Translations under genes and position numbers: made by a program
Notes under the pieces: model-generated
What the model was told of the DNA's origin: nothing
What the model saw: the letters and a program-made list of their open reading frames with translations, nothing else
Database searches by the model: none
Shown: positions 42,019 to 51,114 of the stretch, piece after piece
How the letters are laid out: the number at the start of each line of letters is the position of its first letter
Position numbering within the stretch: the first letter of the stretch is position 1
NCBI GenBank assembly: GCA_009782405.1
Contig: WRJC01000010.1
Coordinates: 23,100 to 87,099 of the forward strand
Source: Oscillospiraceae bacterium
Lineage (GTDB): Bacteria; Bacillota_A; Clostridia; Oscillospirales; WRJC01
DNA length: 64,000 nucleotides
Direction: 5' to 3'

Positions 42019-43212
42019 ATGGCGATATCGAAAACTCGGATGATGGCAATTTCCGCTTTGGCTTATTTGGCATTCGTCGCCTTCTGCCTTGCGGCCCATT
42101 TGGCCTTGAATCCGGGCATCAAAAAAACTGCCGGCAGCGCCGATGAGCATGGCAAGGGAGTTGACCCGGAAATGGCCAAAAACGAAAATTACGGGGAAAA
42201 CAGCGAAGAAAGCGAAATTTTAGGAGTCGTGCCGGATTGGCCGGAATATATTTTGCCGGAATCCGACTTGATTGAACCGGATGGCTTTTTGGGAACGGAA
42301 GCGGTGGTTGTGGGCAAAGACGGTTATCTTTACGAACCGTGGTACATAAACGAATATTACGGTTATGACTACGCCTATGTGTACACCGAAGACGAAGAGT
42401 TGGCGCGGCGCACGATGATACTCAAATTCATACAGGATGAGTTGGAAAAGCGGGGCATAGCGTTTTGCGTGGCCATATCGACGAGCAAGGCTTCATCGAT
42501 GCCCCAATTCATACCGGAATTCTACAAAGATGCGCACTACGCGCTCGACGACGATTATATTCGCCCGTACATACGCTTCAAAAAGATGCTCGAGGAAAAA
42601 GGAGTGTACCACATCGATTCCAAATCGCTGTACAAGGCCATAGGCCTCACGAACACATTTCCCAAAACGGGCACCCACTGGAACAAGCTCGCTTCATTTG
42701 AGGCCACAAGGGCGATAATGGCCGAAATCGACCGCCAAACCGGAAGAAACATCGAAAAGTTGGTTTTCGGCGAAATCGTGGCAAAAAAAACGCCCGCCCC
42801 ATTTTACGCAAACGAGCAGGATATATTCAACATCGGCTACGCGGGAAACCGCCAGGAAATGCGCAACGCGATCACCGACGACTTTTACTATTGGCCCGAT
42901 GTGCACCTCGAAGACGGCGGGGAAAGCGGCGACCGCCTTGGCCACACGATAATTCAAGGCGGCAGTTTCAGCCACGATTTCGTGTACTATTTCAGAGACA
43001 AAAAAATCGCCAAAAGCGTGACTTCGTATTATTACAACAACGACGGGAAAGTCGACGTGGACTGGGCAAAAGAAATTGGGAAGGCCGAGTTCGTGCTCTT
43101 TGAGGTGAATGAACAGCATGTGTACAACATGGGCGGCGGCACCCCCGGGGACAGCAGCACCAATATCATCGACAGCCTGTATTTCTGGCTTGCCGGCAAC
43201 CCTGCGAAATAA
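42019..43212 (+). CDS. AlgJ/AlgX-like SGNH-hydrolase-fold protein
   Basis: The protein is 397 residues with an N-terminal membrane anchor (about 8-30). It shows the family's DGYLYEPWYINEYYG, the catalytic-region TGTHWNKLASFEA (usually DTHWN) and IIQGGSFSHDFVYYF (usually GDSFS, with the Ser). AlgJ/AlgX proteins take acyl groups from an MBOAT partner and place them on extracellular polysaccharide. The only MBOAT in the window is at 16612-18093. The first Asp of the DTHW motif is Gly here, so activity is uncertain. AGAGGAAGGG precedes the ATG. Confidence 0.78.
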   Translation: MAISKTRMMAISALAYLAFVAFCLAAHLALNPGIKKTAGSADEHGKGVDPEMAKNENYGENSEESEILGVVPDWPEYILPESDLIEPDGFLGTEAVVVGKDGYLYEPWYINEYYGYDYAYVYTEDEELARRTMILKFIQDELEKRGIAFCVAISTSKASSMPQFIPEFYKDAHYALDDDYIRPYIRFKKMLEEKGVYHIDSKSLYKAIGLTNTFPKTGTHWNKLASFEATRAIMAEIDRQTGRNIEKLVFGEIVAKKTPAPFYANEQDIFNIGYAGNRQEMRNAITDDFYYWPDVHLEDGGESGDRLGHTIIQGGSFSHDFVYYFRDKKIAKSVTSYYYNNDGKVDVDWAKEIGKAEFVLFEVNEQHVYNMGGGTPGDSSTNIIDSLYFWLAGNPAK

Positions 43213-43240
43213 AAATAATAAAAACAGGAGGATTCTATTG

Positions 43241-44275
43241 ATGGTTCAAAAAAACGAATGGGGTTTTTCGGAGGGGTACAAAGCATATCTCATCACCCTG
43301 AAAAACAAAAACGGCATGAGCGTTTCCCTGACAAATTACGGTGCGGCGATAACGAGTCTCTGCGTACCCGACAAAACCGGCGGCTTCACGGATGTGATGC
43401 TCGGCTATGACGACCTCGATGGCTACATAAACGGCAAATCCGCCCAGGGCGCATTGGTGGGGCGCTATGCCAACCGCATCGGCGGCGCCAAGTTTGCGCT
43501 GGGCGGAAAGCAATACGCCCTGTACAAAAACGACGGCGAAAATTGCCTGCATGGCGGCAAAGTGGGTTATGCGAAGCGCGTTTGGAACGTATACGGCATA
43601 TCGGACGGCGAAAGCCCTTCTGTGGCGTTTTCATATGTCAGCCCCGACGGCGAGGGGAATTTCCCCGCGGAGCTGAAAGTCGTCGTGCGCTACACTTTGA
43701 CTGCGCAAAATTCCCTGAAGCTCGAGTATTCCGCTGTCCCGGACGGCGAAACGGTCATAAACCTGACAAACCACGCCTATTTCAACCTTGACGGATATTT
43801 TGCCGGGGATATTTTGGGAACGAAAATGCAAATATTCGCAGACGGCTACACGCCCGTAGATTCTGCGCTGATCCCGCTGGGCGAAATCGCGCCGGTAAAG
43901 GGCACCCCGCTCGATTTCACCTCGCCGAAGCTGATCGGCGACGATGTGGCCAAGCTTTCCGAAATCGGCGGCTACGACCACAACTTCATTTTGGGCGAAC
44001 CGGGAATTTGGCGGAAAGCGGCGGTGGCCTACTCCAAAGAAAGCAAAATAGAGCTGACCGCTTACACCGACATGCCCGCGGTGCAGCTCTACATAGCAAT
44101 AAACCTGAACGAACCGGCGGCCAAAGGCGGAGCCCCGCTCATCAAATACGGCGGCTTCTGCCTTGAAACGCAATATTCGCCCAACACGCCGAATATGCCG
44201 AATTTCCCGCAGTGCACTTTCGCCAAAGGCGAAGAGTTCAAATTCACCACCGAATACGCATTTGCCGTAAAGTAA
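43241..44275 (+). CDS. galM: Aldose 1-epimerase (galactose mutarotase)
   Basis: The protein is 344 residues, cytoplasmic. It interconverts the alpha and beta anomers of hexoses. Motifs: LVGRYANRIGGAKF, NCLHGGKVGY, NLTNHAYFNLDG (catalytic His), GGYDHNFIL and the catalytic Glu in YGGFCLETQYSPNTPN. The ATG at 43241 follows AGGAGG. It is 28 bases after the AlgJ/AlgX-like gene and 30 before the isomerase-like gene. Confidence 0.93.
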   Translation: MVQKNEWGFSEGYKAYLITLKNKNGMSVSLTNYGAAITSLCVPDKTGGFTDVMLGYDDLDGYINGKSAQGALVGRYANRIGGAKFALGGKQYALYKNDGENCLHGGKVGYAKRVWNVYGISDGESPSVAFSYVSPDGEGNFPAELKVVVRYTLTAQNSLKLEYSAVPDGETVINLTNHAYFNLDGYFAGDILGTKMQIFADGYTPVDSALIPLGEIAPVKGTPLDFTSPKLIGDDVAKLSEIGGYDHNFILGEPGIWRKAAVAYSKESKIELTAYTDMPAVQLYIAINLNEPAAKGGAPLIKYGGFCLETQYSPNTPNMPNFPQCTFAKGEEFKFTTEYAFAVK

Positions 44276-44305
44276 AATAATTATATTAAAGAGAGGTAAA
44301 ATTTC

Positions 44306-45094
44306 ATGAACAAAGGAGCAACGGTTTTCACCGTCAGGGATTACGCGAACGACAAAAAGCAATATGAGGAAACGCTTAAAAAAATCAAAAAAATCGGCTA
44401 CGAAAGCGTGCAGTGCGGCACCCCCCCGTTTATGGGCGAGCTGGAACACAAAGCGATGTTGGACGCGGCGGGGCTGGAGTCCTGCTCGGCGTATGCGAGC
44501 CTCGAAGCGATGATTGGAAGCGTTGAAGCGTACAAAAAAGCCGTGGAAGCGGCGAAGGTCTACGGGGTCAAATACATATGCGTGGGAACGCTCCCGGACT
44601 CGCAGCGCGAGAGCGCCGAGGGATACAGGCAGTACGCTGCGGACTTGAACAAAGTTGGCAAGGAACTGGGCAAAGAGGGAATTGGAATAATGTACCACAA
44701 CCACGCGCTCGAATTCTATTCGCTCGGAGGCGGAAGAAAAGGAATGGACATACTCTTCGAAGAAACCGATCCGTCGCTTGTTTTCTTCAACCTGGACACG
44801 CACTGGCTGGCTGCCGGAGGAGTGAACCCATCCGACTGGATATACATGGCAAAGGGCCGCCTGCCCATAATCCATTTCAAGGATTACGCGATAGGCGGCG
44901 GAGCCGAAATGGTCGAAGGCGTTTGCAAGCGCTTCGCGGAAGTCGGAGAAGGCAACCTCGATTGGCAATCGATCGTGAAAGCCTGCCACGAAACCGGCGT
45001 GGACTATGCGGTGGTGGAGCAGGACACCTGCAACCGCTGCCCGTTTGAAAGCCTGCGGATAAGCTACGAAAACATGGTGAAGTTCGACGTGTAA
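44306..45094 (+). CDS. Sugar phosphate isomerase/epimerase-like TIM barrel (AP endonuclease 2 superfamily)
   Basis: The protein is 262 residues. It has the xylose-isomerase-like pattern: IGYESVQCG, VKYICVGTLP, IMYHNHALEF (metal-binding His), FNLDTHWLAAGG and the final Glu in YAVVEQDTC. Members isomerise sugars or inositols with a divalent metal; substrate unknown. GAGAGG precedes the ATG. The context (galM upstream, solute-binding pseudogene downstream) supports sugar metabolism. Confidence 0.85.
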   Translation: MNKGATVFTVRDYANDKKQYEETLKKIKKIGYESVQCGTPPFMGELEHKAMLDAAGLESCSAYASLEAMIGSVEAYKKAVEAAKVYGVKYICVGTLPDSQRESAEGYRQYAADLNKVGKELGKEGIGIMYHNHALEFYSLGGGRKGMDILFEETDPSLVFFNLDTHWLAAGGVNPSDWIYMAKGRLPIIHFKDYAIGGGAEMVEGVCKRFAEVGEGNLDWQSIVKACHETGVDYAVVEQDTCNRCPFESLRISYENMVKFDV

Positions 45095-45125
45095 ATTTTC
45101 CGGGCCCGCAAAATTTGAAAATTCG

Positions 45126-45189
45126 CGCAGGGACGAACCGGGTTCGACCGCAAAGCAAACATCACGGGCGGACAAAGTTCGTCCCTGCG
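45126..45189. repeat. 13-bp inverted repeat element (REP/MITE-like candidate)
   Basis: CGCAGGGACGAAC (45126-45138) and GTTCGTCCCTGCG (45177-45189) are perfect inverted copies with a 38-base loop, lying between two genes. There is no U-run. The form resembles dispersed palindromic intergenic repeats of Clostridia. Confidence 0.6.
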
Positions 45190-45226
45190 GCAGATTCGTC
45201 GGAATAAAACAAAAGGGGGAATTTTC

Positions 45227-46733
45227 ATGAAAAAAAGCATTGCAATGGTATCGCTGGTTTTGGCCATTCTCACGATTTTGCCGGCGGCATTGGTTTCGTG
45301 CGGCGAAAATGATTCGGGCGGCTCAGGAAAACCGAACGATGACGCGGCGGGCGAAAATCAAAATGCTCAGGATGATCAAGAAAATGCGGAAACGGAAAAA
45401 ATAACATACGACGTGCCCGAAATGGACTGCGATGGCTACGATTTCAGGGCGTTGTGCAGGGAAGGCTGGACAATATACTGGTATTGCGTGGACGTATTCG
45501 CAGAAGCCGAGAACGGTGAACCCGTCAACGACGCGGTTTACAAAAGAAACAGGATATTTGGAAGACAAGTTCAATATAAACATATCCGAAATACGGCAAG
45601 GGGACGTTGCGGGTTTCGCGCAAAAACTGATCAAGTCCGGGAGCGACGATTTTGACGTGATGTTTCCGACCCTGACCGGGGCGGGATCGATGATCCAACA
45701 AGGTTATTTGCTGGATTTGCACACTGTCCCCTATCTGGATTTTGGAAAGCCTTGGTGGAACAAAACCGCCAACGATTCCTTGACCAGCGGGCATAAATTG
45801 TATGCCGGAATAGGCAACATCACCACGATGACAAACGATGCGACATGGGTATGCTTGTTCAACAAGGAAATGGTAAGGGATTTGGGTTTGCCGGATCATT
45901 ATCAAATAGTCAAAGACGGCAAATGGACAATCGACATCCTGCACGAAAACGCCAAAAAAGCGACAAAAGACCTAAACGGGGACGGGGAACTGACTCCCGA
46001 GGATCAATGGGGCGCGATAGGCCAATACGAGAGTTCATATTGCCTGTTTGCCGCATCGGGGCAGTTCATCGTCGAAAAAGACGAAAACGACTATCCCGCT
46101 CTGGTATTGAACAGCGACCGCTCGGTATATGCGATGGACAAAGTGATCGACCTCATGACGGATAAAACCGCATATATCAATGCAGACGACTATACGGGGA
46201 AATATGAAAACGTCTGGATCGACATAACGACAAACGTATTTGCCGAAAGCCGCTGCCTGTATCTGATATGCAACATAGAGATAGTCAAAAACCTGCGCGG
46301 AATGGAAACAAATTTCGGAATATTGCCGCTTCCGAAAACAGACGGGCTGCAAGAAAAATATTACAACACGATGCAATACGGAAACGCTTCATGCGTGGCC
46401 CTTCCCGTCACCGCTTTGAATTTGGAACGCACAGGGGCGATAGTCGAAGCATGGGCGGCCGAATCCGTCGATACGCTGACAAAAGCGTATTACGATATAA
46501 ATTTGAAAGGTAAAAATGCCCGCGACGACGAATCCGAAGAAATGCTTGACCTGATATTCTCGACGAGAGTGATAGATCAGGGAATGTTTTTCAATTGGGC
46601 GGGTCTGTACGACTTTTTCAACAATTTCGTCAAAACCAAAAGCGTCGATTTCGCTTCGGCATATGAAAAACAAGAACCCAAATGGATAACGGCAATAGAA
46701 AAAACGATAGCTGCGATCGAAGAAAACAATTGA
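45227..46733 (+). pseudogene. Frameshifted solute-binding lipoprotein gene
   Basis: The first frame (45227-45655) gives a lipoprotein signal with lipobox LVSC and runs to VNDAVYKRN. From there the protein continues in the next frame as GYLEDKFNINISEI and on to the stop at 46733. Alignment with the intact paralogue (VVNDAVYKRN then LAAEERFNV) is gap-free if one base near 45551 (an extra A after AAAAGAAAC) is removed. The repaired protein would be about 501 residues. The downstream part keeps the paralogue features (DLNGDGELTPEDQWG). It is either a recent mutation, a sequencing error or a phase-variable site. Confidence 0.85.
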
Positions 46734-46758
46734 CAAAAATGCGACAATATGCTACACT
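46730..46758 (+). promoter_or_regulatory. Promoter of the URO-D gene at 46788-47816
   Basis: TTGACA (46730-46735), 17-bp spacer and TACACT (46753-46758). It overlaps the end of the solute-binding pseudogene. Confidence 0.78.
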
Positions 46759-46787
46759 ATGTCCATAATGAAACAAGAGGTGAAAAA

Positions 46788-47816
46788 ATGACAGGTTTTG
46801 ACAGGACAATGGCCGCGTTGCGAAACTGCCGCACCGACAGGCCGCCATTTGACTTTTGGGCGGAGGATCCGACGCTTGCCAGGTTGTTTGGCTATCTTGG
46901 ACACAACGACTTGGAAAAATTTTTGGACGACATGAAAATCGACATACGCTCGTTTAACGCGGCGGCTCCGGAAAACAAATCCTTGGGCAACGGCGTTTTT
47001 GAGAATATGTGGGGGGAGCGCTTCATTTTCCGCGAGACCGGATGGGGCCCGATGAGGGAAGACACCTACGGCGCGCTTTATTATGCGGAAAGCCTGGAAG
47101 AAATCAAAGCTTTCCGGTGGCCAAACAACGATATGCTGGATTACGGCAAACTATATGAAGAATGCCGCGAGGCCAAGGATAAAAAGCTCGCTGTGCGCTA
47201 CGGCTTCGGCGACATATGGCAGCGCCCCGCTTTGGTGCGCGGGCTTGAAAACCATTTGGCCGACATGGCGGAAAACCCGGAATGGGTGCACTATTTGAGT
47301 TCTGTATTCACGGATTTTTATATAGAAGACTACAAACGCGCTTGGGAAACTTCGGAGGGGAAAATCGACATATTTTTGGTCGTTTCGGATTTGGGCACGC
47401 AAAGGGGGCCGCTGATATCCGTTTCCATGTTTGAGGAATTTCTCGCGCCGTATTTGGCCAAAATCGGAAAAGTCATCCACAGTTTCGGGGCGAAGTTCAT
47501 GTTTCATTCCTGCGGGGACGTTGCGTGTTTTGTGCCATCTATGATAAAATGCGGCATCGATATATTAAACCCGATCCAGCCCGCAGGCGATCGGATGGCG
47601 CCCGAATCGCTGAAGCGTTTTTCCGGCAGGATTTGCTTTCACGGCGGCATGGACGTGCAAAAACTGATGCCGAACGGAACGGAAAGCGAAATCAAAGCCG
47701 AGGCGAGAAGGTACGCGGAATCTTTCAAAACGGGGTACATACTGTGTCCGGCGCACCTCTTCCAACCCGACACGCCCCCCGAAAACATCGTCGCCCTGTA
47801 CAAAGCATTCGACTGA
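46788..47816 (+). CDS. URO-D/MtaA-like family protein with complete zinc-site pattern
   Basis: The protein is 342 residues and opens FDRTMAALRNCRTDRPPFDF. It has MFHSCGDVACFVPSM and the downstream GYILCPAHLFQPDTPPENIV, so His, Cys and the late Cys of the MtaA-type site are all present, unlike the other four paralogues. ICFHGGMDVQKL marks the penultimate strand. This is the most likely active corrinoid methyltransferase-type member. AAGAGGTG precedes the ATG at 46788. Confidence 0.85.
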   Translation: MTGFDRTMAALRNCRTDRPPFDFWAEDPTLARLFGYLGHNDLEKFLDDMKIDIRSFNAAAPENKSLGNGVFENMWGERFIFRETGWGPMREDTYGALYYAESLEEIKAFRWPNNDMLDYGKLYEECREAKDKKLAVRYGFGDIWQRPALVRGLENHLADMAENPEWVHYLSSVFTDFYIEDYKRAWETSEGKIDIFLVVSDLGTQRGPLISVSMFEEFLAPYLAKIGKVIHSFGAKFMFHSCGDVACFVPSMIKCGIDILNPIQPAGDRMAPESLKRFSGRICFHGGMDVQKLMPNGTESEIKAEARRYAESFKTGYILCPAHLFQPDTPPENIVALYKAFD

Positions 47817-47868
47817 GAGGCGAAAAAGCGGTTATTTTAGATTTACGGATACTGAAAGGAAATTTTTT

Positions 47869-48315
47869 ATGTACAGCGAAAAAGTGATGGAGCATTTCGC
47901 AAACCCGCGAAATGTGGGGGAAATCGAAGATGCCGACGGAATAGGCGAAGTCGGGAACGCGAAATGCGGGGATATAATGAAGATTTATTTGAAAATAAAA
48001 AACGACACCATAACCGATATAAAATTCAAGACATTTGGTTGCGGGGCGGCGATTGCGACCTCCTCCATCGCAACCGAAATGATACTCGGAAAATCCACGA
48101 AAGAGGCTTTGGCGCTCACAAACAAAGCGGTCGTCGAGGCGCTCGACGGCCTCCCCCCGGCAAAAATCCACTGTTCGGTGCTTGCCGAAGAAGCGGTGAA
48201 GAGCGCGATCGCCGATTACTACAAAAAAATGGGAATACCCGTGGATTTTCAAGTCGGCTGCGAAGGGTGCTGCAGCGAATGCGGGGCCTCCGAAGAAGAA
48301 AGCCGCTCGCATTAG
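47869..48315 (+). CDS. NifU/IscU-like iron-sulfur cluster scaffold
   Basis: The protein is 148 residues. The N-terminal NifU domain is clear: EHFANPRNVGEIEDADGIGE, NAKCGDIMKIYLKI, FKTFGCGAAIATSS and AKIHCSVLAEEAV, giving the three cluster-binding Cys and the Asp next to the first. The C-terminus has two extra Cys pairs (GCEGCCSECG). It builds Fe-S clusters in the cytoplasm with a cysteine desulfurase, which is not adjacent here. Confidence 0.93.
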   Translation: MYSEKVMEHFANPRNVGEIEDADGIGEVGNAKCGDIMKIYLKIKNDTITDIKFKTFGCGAAIATSSIATEMILGKSTKEALALTNKAVVEALDGLPPAKIHCSVLAEEAVKSAIADYYKKMGIPVDFQVGCEGCCSECGASEEESRSH

Positions 48316-48344
48316 ATTTTACATATCAGGGGGATAAAAAAACT

Positions 48345-48758
48345 ATGCCTGTATTCATATATTTTGTGATAGGCGCGCTCATCTTCGGTCTGTTTTTGAA
48401 ATTTTCCATCGGAGGCGTCAAAAGGGTGATAAAATTCGTGATGATCTACGACGATCCCGACGCGCCGAAACATTCCCGCAAATCCATGATGCTTTCGATA
48501 ATACCGTATTTTATCATTTTATTTTTGCTTTGCGTGTTTTCGACTTTCGGCCCCCTTGTGTTTTTCGTGGTTTTGCCGGCCTGGCTGTTCACTTTCTTTT
48601 TTCTTTACCATTATCTGAGGGTGTGGAAATACCACGGGTATTCCGTGCTGCTTCTGATTTTTCTCTCGATTTTGTGGCTGTCCGGATGTTTTGCCGTTTC
48701 CCCTTTTGCCAAACAAGCAATGACCGCGGCGGTAGATTTTGTCCGCTCGCTGCTTTAA
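48345..48758 (+). CDS. Small membrane protein of unknown function
   Basis: The protein is 137 residues with four hydrophobic segments (about 3-20, 48-70, 72-92, 98-118) and a short charged loop (MIYDDPDAPKHSRKS). I do not recognise a family. The ATG follows AGGGGG. It lies 29 bases after the NifU-like gene and is probably in the same transcript; a new promoter follows its stop. Confidence 0.65.
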   Translation: MPVFIYFVIGALIFGLFLKFSIGGVKRVIKFVMIYDDPDAPKHSRKSMMLSIIPYFIILFLLCVFSTFGPLVFFVVLPAWLFTFFFLYHYLRVWKYHGYSVLLLIFLSILWLSGCFAVSPFAKQAMTAAVDFVRSLL

Positions 48759-48770
48759 AACATTCGGATG

Positions 48771-48799
48771 TTGACACAACCAAAAAATTATGGTACAAT
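48771..48799 (+). promoter_or_regulatory. Promoter of the aminotransferase-trpS-transferase operon
   Basis: TTGACA (48771-48776), 17-bp spacer and TACAAT (48794-48799). Confidence 0.82.
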
Positions 48800-48833
48800 A
48801 TGTTGGCTACAACAATAACGGGGTGAATACAAT

Positions 48834-50012
48834 ATGGAATACAAAATCAGCGAAAAAATGAAAAACATCAAGCCTTCGGCGATCAGGGAAATATTCAAAT
48901 CCCTGACAGACCCTTCGGTGATCTCCTTCGCGGCGGGAAACCCCTCCCCGGACGCATTTCCGGTCGAACAGATAAAAGAGATTTCGCAGATTATCTACGA
49001 AAATATGCCCGTGCCCGCGCTGCAATACGGAATTTCGGAGGGATATGCCCCGCTCATAGAAAAAGTGCGCCTGCGCATAAAAGAAAAATTTAATATAGGG
49101 GGAAAAAACGACGCGACGCTCATCGTTTCCGGCGGCCAGCAGGGCATAGACCTGACCGGCAAAGTCATGTGCAACGAGGGGGATGCGGTGATCTGCGAAA
49201 GGCCTTCGTTTGTAGGCGCGATCAACTCCTTCAAGGCAAACGGGGCAAAGCCGGTGCAAATAGACATGGAATCCGACGGAACCCTGGAAAAGGCTCTGGC
49301 CGAAAACAAAAACGCCAAGATAATTTATTTGATCCCAACTTTCCAAAATCCGTCAGGTTCCACAATGCCCCTAAAAAAACGCAAATCCATTTTGGAAACA
49401 GCGAAAAAATACGGGGCCGTAATCCTCGAAGACAATCCATACGGAGAGCTGAGGTTTGGCGGCGAGGAGGTGCCCACGATAAAAAGCATGGACACGGACG
49501 GAGTAGTCGTGTACTGTTCGTCCTTTTCCAAAATAATCGCGCCCGCGATAAGAGTCGGCTATCTTATAGCGCCCAAGGAAATCGCGGGCAAGATCGTGGT
49601 GGCAAAACAAGGCAGCGACGTTCACACGAATATGTATTTCCAAATTTTGTGCGACTTGTTTATGGAAAAGTTCGACATAGACGCGCATATCGAAAAAATA
49701 CGCGCTTTGTACAAAGAAAAGTGCATGCTGATGCTCGATGAGATGCATAAAAAATTCGACAGCCTCGGCATAAAATACACTTCCCCGGAGGGAGGGCTGT
49801 TTTTGTGGTGCAGCTTGCCGGAGGGCATGGACTTGGCCAAGTTCGTGCAGACAAGCTTGGAAAAAAAAGTGGCAGTCGTGCCGGGCGGCGCGTTTTTGGC
49901 CGACCCAAGCGAGGCCTCGCGTTCTTTCAGGGTGAACTTCTCCTATCCGTCCAAGGAGCAGATAATAGCCGGCATCGGAATTTTGGCGGATGTCGCGCAT
50001 AGAATGAAATGA
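48834..50012 (+). CDS. PLP-dependent class I/II aminotransferase (2-aminoadipate type)
   Basis: The protein is 392 residues. It begins with the pattern of the LysN/MocR-core group (SFAAGNPSPDAFPVEQIKEI). The PLP-Lys is in CSSFSKIIAPAIRVGYL, the Asn/Tyr binding region in FQNPSGSTMP and the Arg that binds substrate carboxylate in SFRVNFSYP. The group transfers amino groups from 2-aminoadipate, branched or aromatic amino acids; substrate unknown. ACGGGGTGA precedes the ATG. Confidence 0.9.
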   Translation: MEYKISEKMKNIKPSAIREIFKSLTDPSVISFAAGNPSPDAFPVEQIKEISQIIYENMPVPALQYGISEGYAPLIEKVRLRIKEKFNIGGKNDATLIVSGGQQGIDLTGKVMCNEGDAVICERPSFVGAINSFKANGAKPVQIDMESDGTLEKALAENKNAKIIYLIPTFQNPSGSTMPLKKRKSILETAKKYGAVILEDNPYGELRFGGEEVPTIKSMDTDGVVVYCSSFSKIIAPAIRVGYLIAPKEIAGKIVVAKQGSDVHTNMYFQILCDLFMEKFDIDAHIEKIRALYKEKCMLMLDEMHKKFDSLGIKYTSPEGGLFLWCSLPEGMDLAKFVQTSLEKKVAVVPGGAFLADPSEASRSFRVNFSYPSKEQIIAGIGILADVAHRMK

Positions 50013-50081
50013 ACAAATATGAACGATAGTTCGTATGCAGTTCATTCGCATACTTGCATAAAATGATTTTGAGGTAAATTT

Positions 50082-51086
50082 ATGGACAATAATGAAAAAA
50101 GAATAATACTTTCGGGGATACAGCCCAGCGGAGACTTGCTTTTGTGCCATTATTTGGGCGCGATAAAAAATTGGGTGAAACTGCAGGACGATTACCAAAA
50201 TTATTTTTGCGTGGTCGATATGCACGCGATAACGGTGAGGCAAGATCCTGCGGTTTTGAGAAGGCGTTCGATGGAAGTGGCGGCGATCTACATCGCCTGC
50301 GGGATAGACCCGGAAAAATGCACGCTGTTTGTCCAAAGCCATGTCCCCGCGCACGCGCAGCTTTCCTGGGTGCTGAACTGCTATACCATGTTCGGCGAAC
50401 TTTCGAGGATGACGCAGTTCAAAGAAAAATCCGAGCAGCATTCCGACAACATCAACGCCGGGCTTTTCACTTACCCCGTTTTGATGGCTGCGGACATATT
50501 GGTGTACAATGCGCATTTGGTGCCGGTGGGCGCAGACCAAAAGCAGCACCTCGAACTGACCCGCGACATAGCGGACAGGTTCAATTCCGTTTATGGCGAC
50601 GTGTTCACGATTCCCGAACCGTATATAGCAAAAGAACAGGGCGCGAAAATCATGTCGCTTCAAGAGCCGGCCAAAAAAATGAGCAAAAGCGATTCAAACG
50701 CGAATTCCAATATTTTGATCATGGAAAAAAAAGACGAAATAATCAAAAAATTCAAAAGGGCCGTGACAGATTCCGAATCCGAAGTGAGATTCGCCGAAGG
50801 CAAGGACGGCATAAACAACCTCATGACGATATATTCGTGCGCCTCGGGGAAAAGCTATGAGGATATAGAACGCGAATTTTCGGGCTTTGGCTACGGGAAT
50901 TTCAAGCTTGCCGTGGGCGAGGCGGTCGCGGACATGCTTGCCCCGATACAAAAAAAATACGGGGAATTGATGGGCGACAAAACGGGGCTCGAAAAGATTT
51001 TGCGGGACGGGGCGCAAAAAGCTTCGCACAGGGCGGAAAAAACGCTCGCGAAAGTGTACAAAAAAATAGGATTCTTGCAGATTTAA
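50082..51086 (+). CDS. trpS: Tryptophanyl-tRNA synthetase with atypical HIGH motif
   Basis: The protein is 334 residues, normal for bacterial TrpRS. KMSKS is intact (KKMSKSDSN), as are the Trp-pocket regions LFTYPVLMAADILVYNAHLV and PVGADQKQHLELTRDIA. The first class I signature, usually (T/H)(I/L)GN, reads L20-L-C-H23 in PSGDLLLCHYLGAI, replacing the Gly and Asn. TGAGGT precedes the ATG. There is no T-box: only 69 bases separate it from the aminotransferase gene, containing two small hairpins. Confidence 0.92.
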   Translation: MDNNEKRIILSGIQPSGDLLLCHYLGAIKNWVKLQDDYQNYFCVVDMHAITVRQDPAVLRRRSMEVAAIYIACGIDPEKCTLFVQSHVPAHAQLSWVLNCYTMFGELSRMTQFKEKSEQHSDNINAGLFTYPVLMAADILVYNAHLVPVGADQKQHLELTRDIADRFNSVYGDVFTIPEPYIAKEQGAKIMSLQEPAKKMSKSDSNANSNILIMEKKDEIIKKFKRAVTDSESEVRFAEGKDGINNLMTIYSCASGKSYEDIEREFSGFGYGNFKLAVGEAVADMLAPIQKKYGELMGDKTGLEKILRDGAQKASHRAEKTLAKVYKKIGFLQI

Positions 51087-51114
51087 CCGATTAACGAAGG
51101 AGTAAAACAAAAAT

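Noticed and set aside
50013..50081. T-box upstream of trpS
   Set aside because: The gap is 69 bases. There is no specifier loop, no T-box sequence and no terminator.
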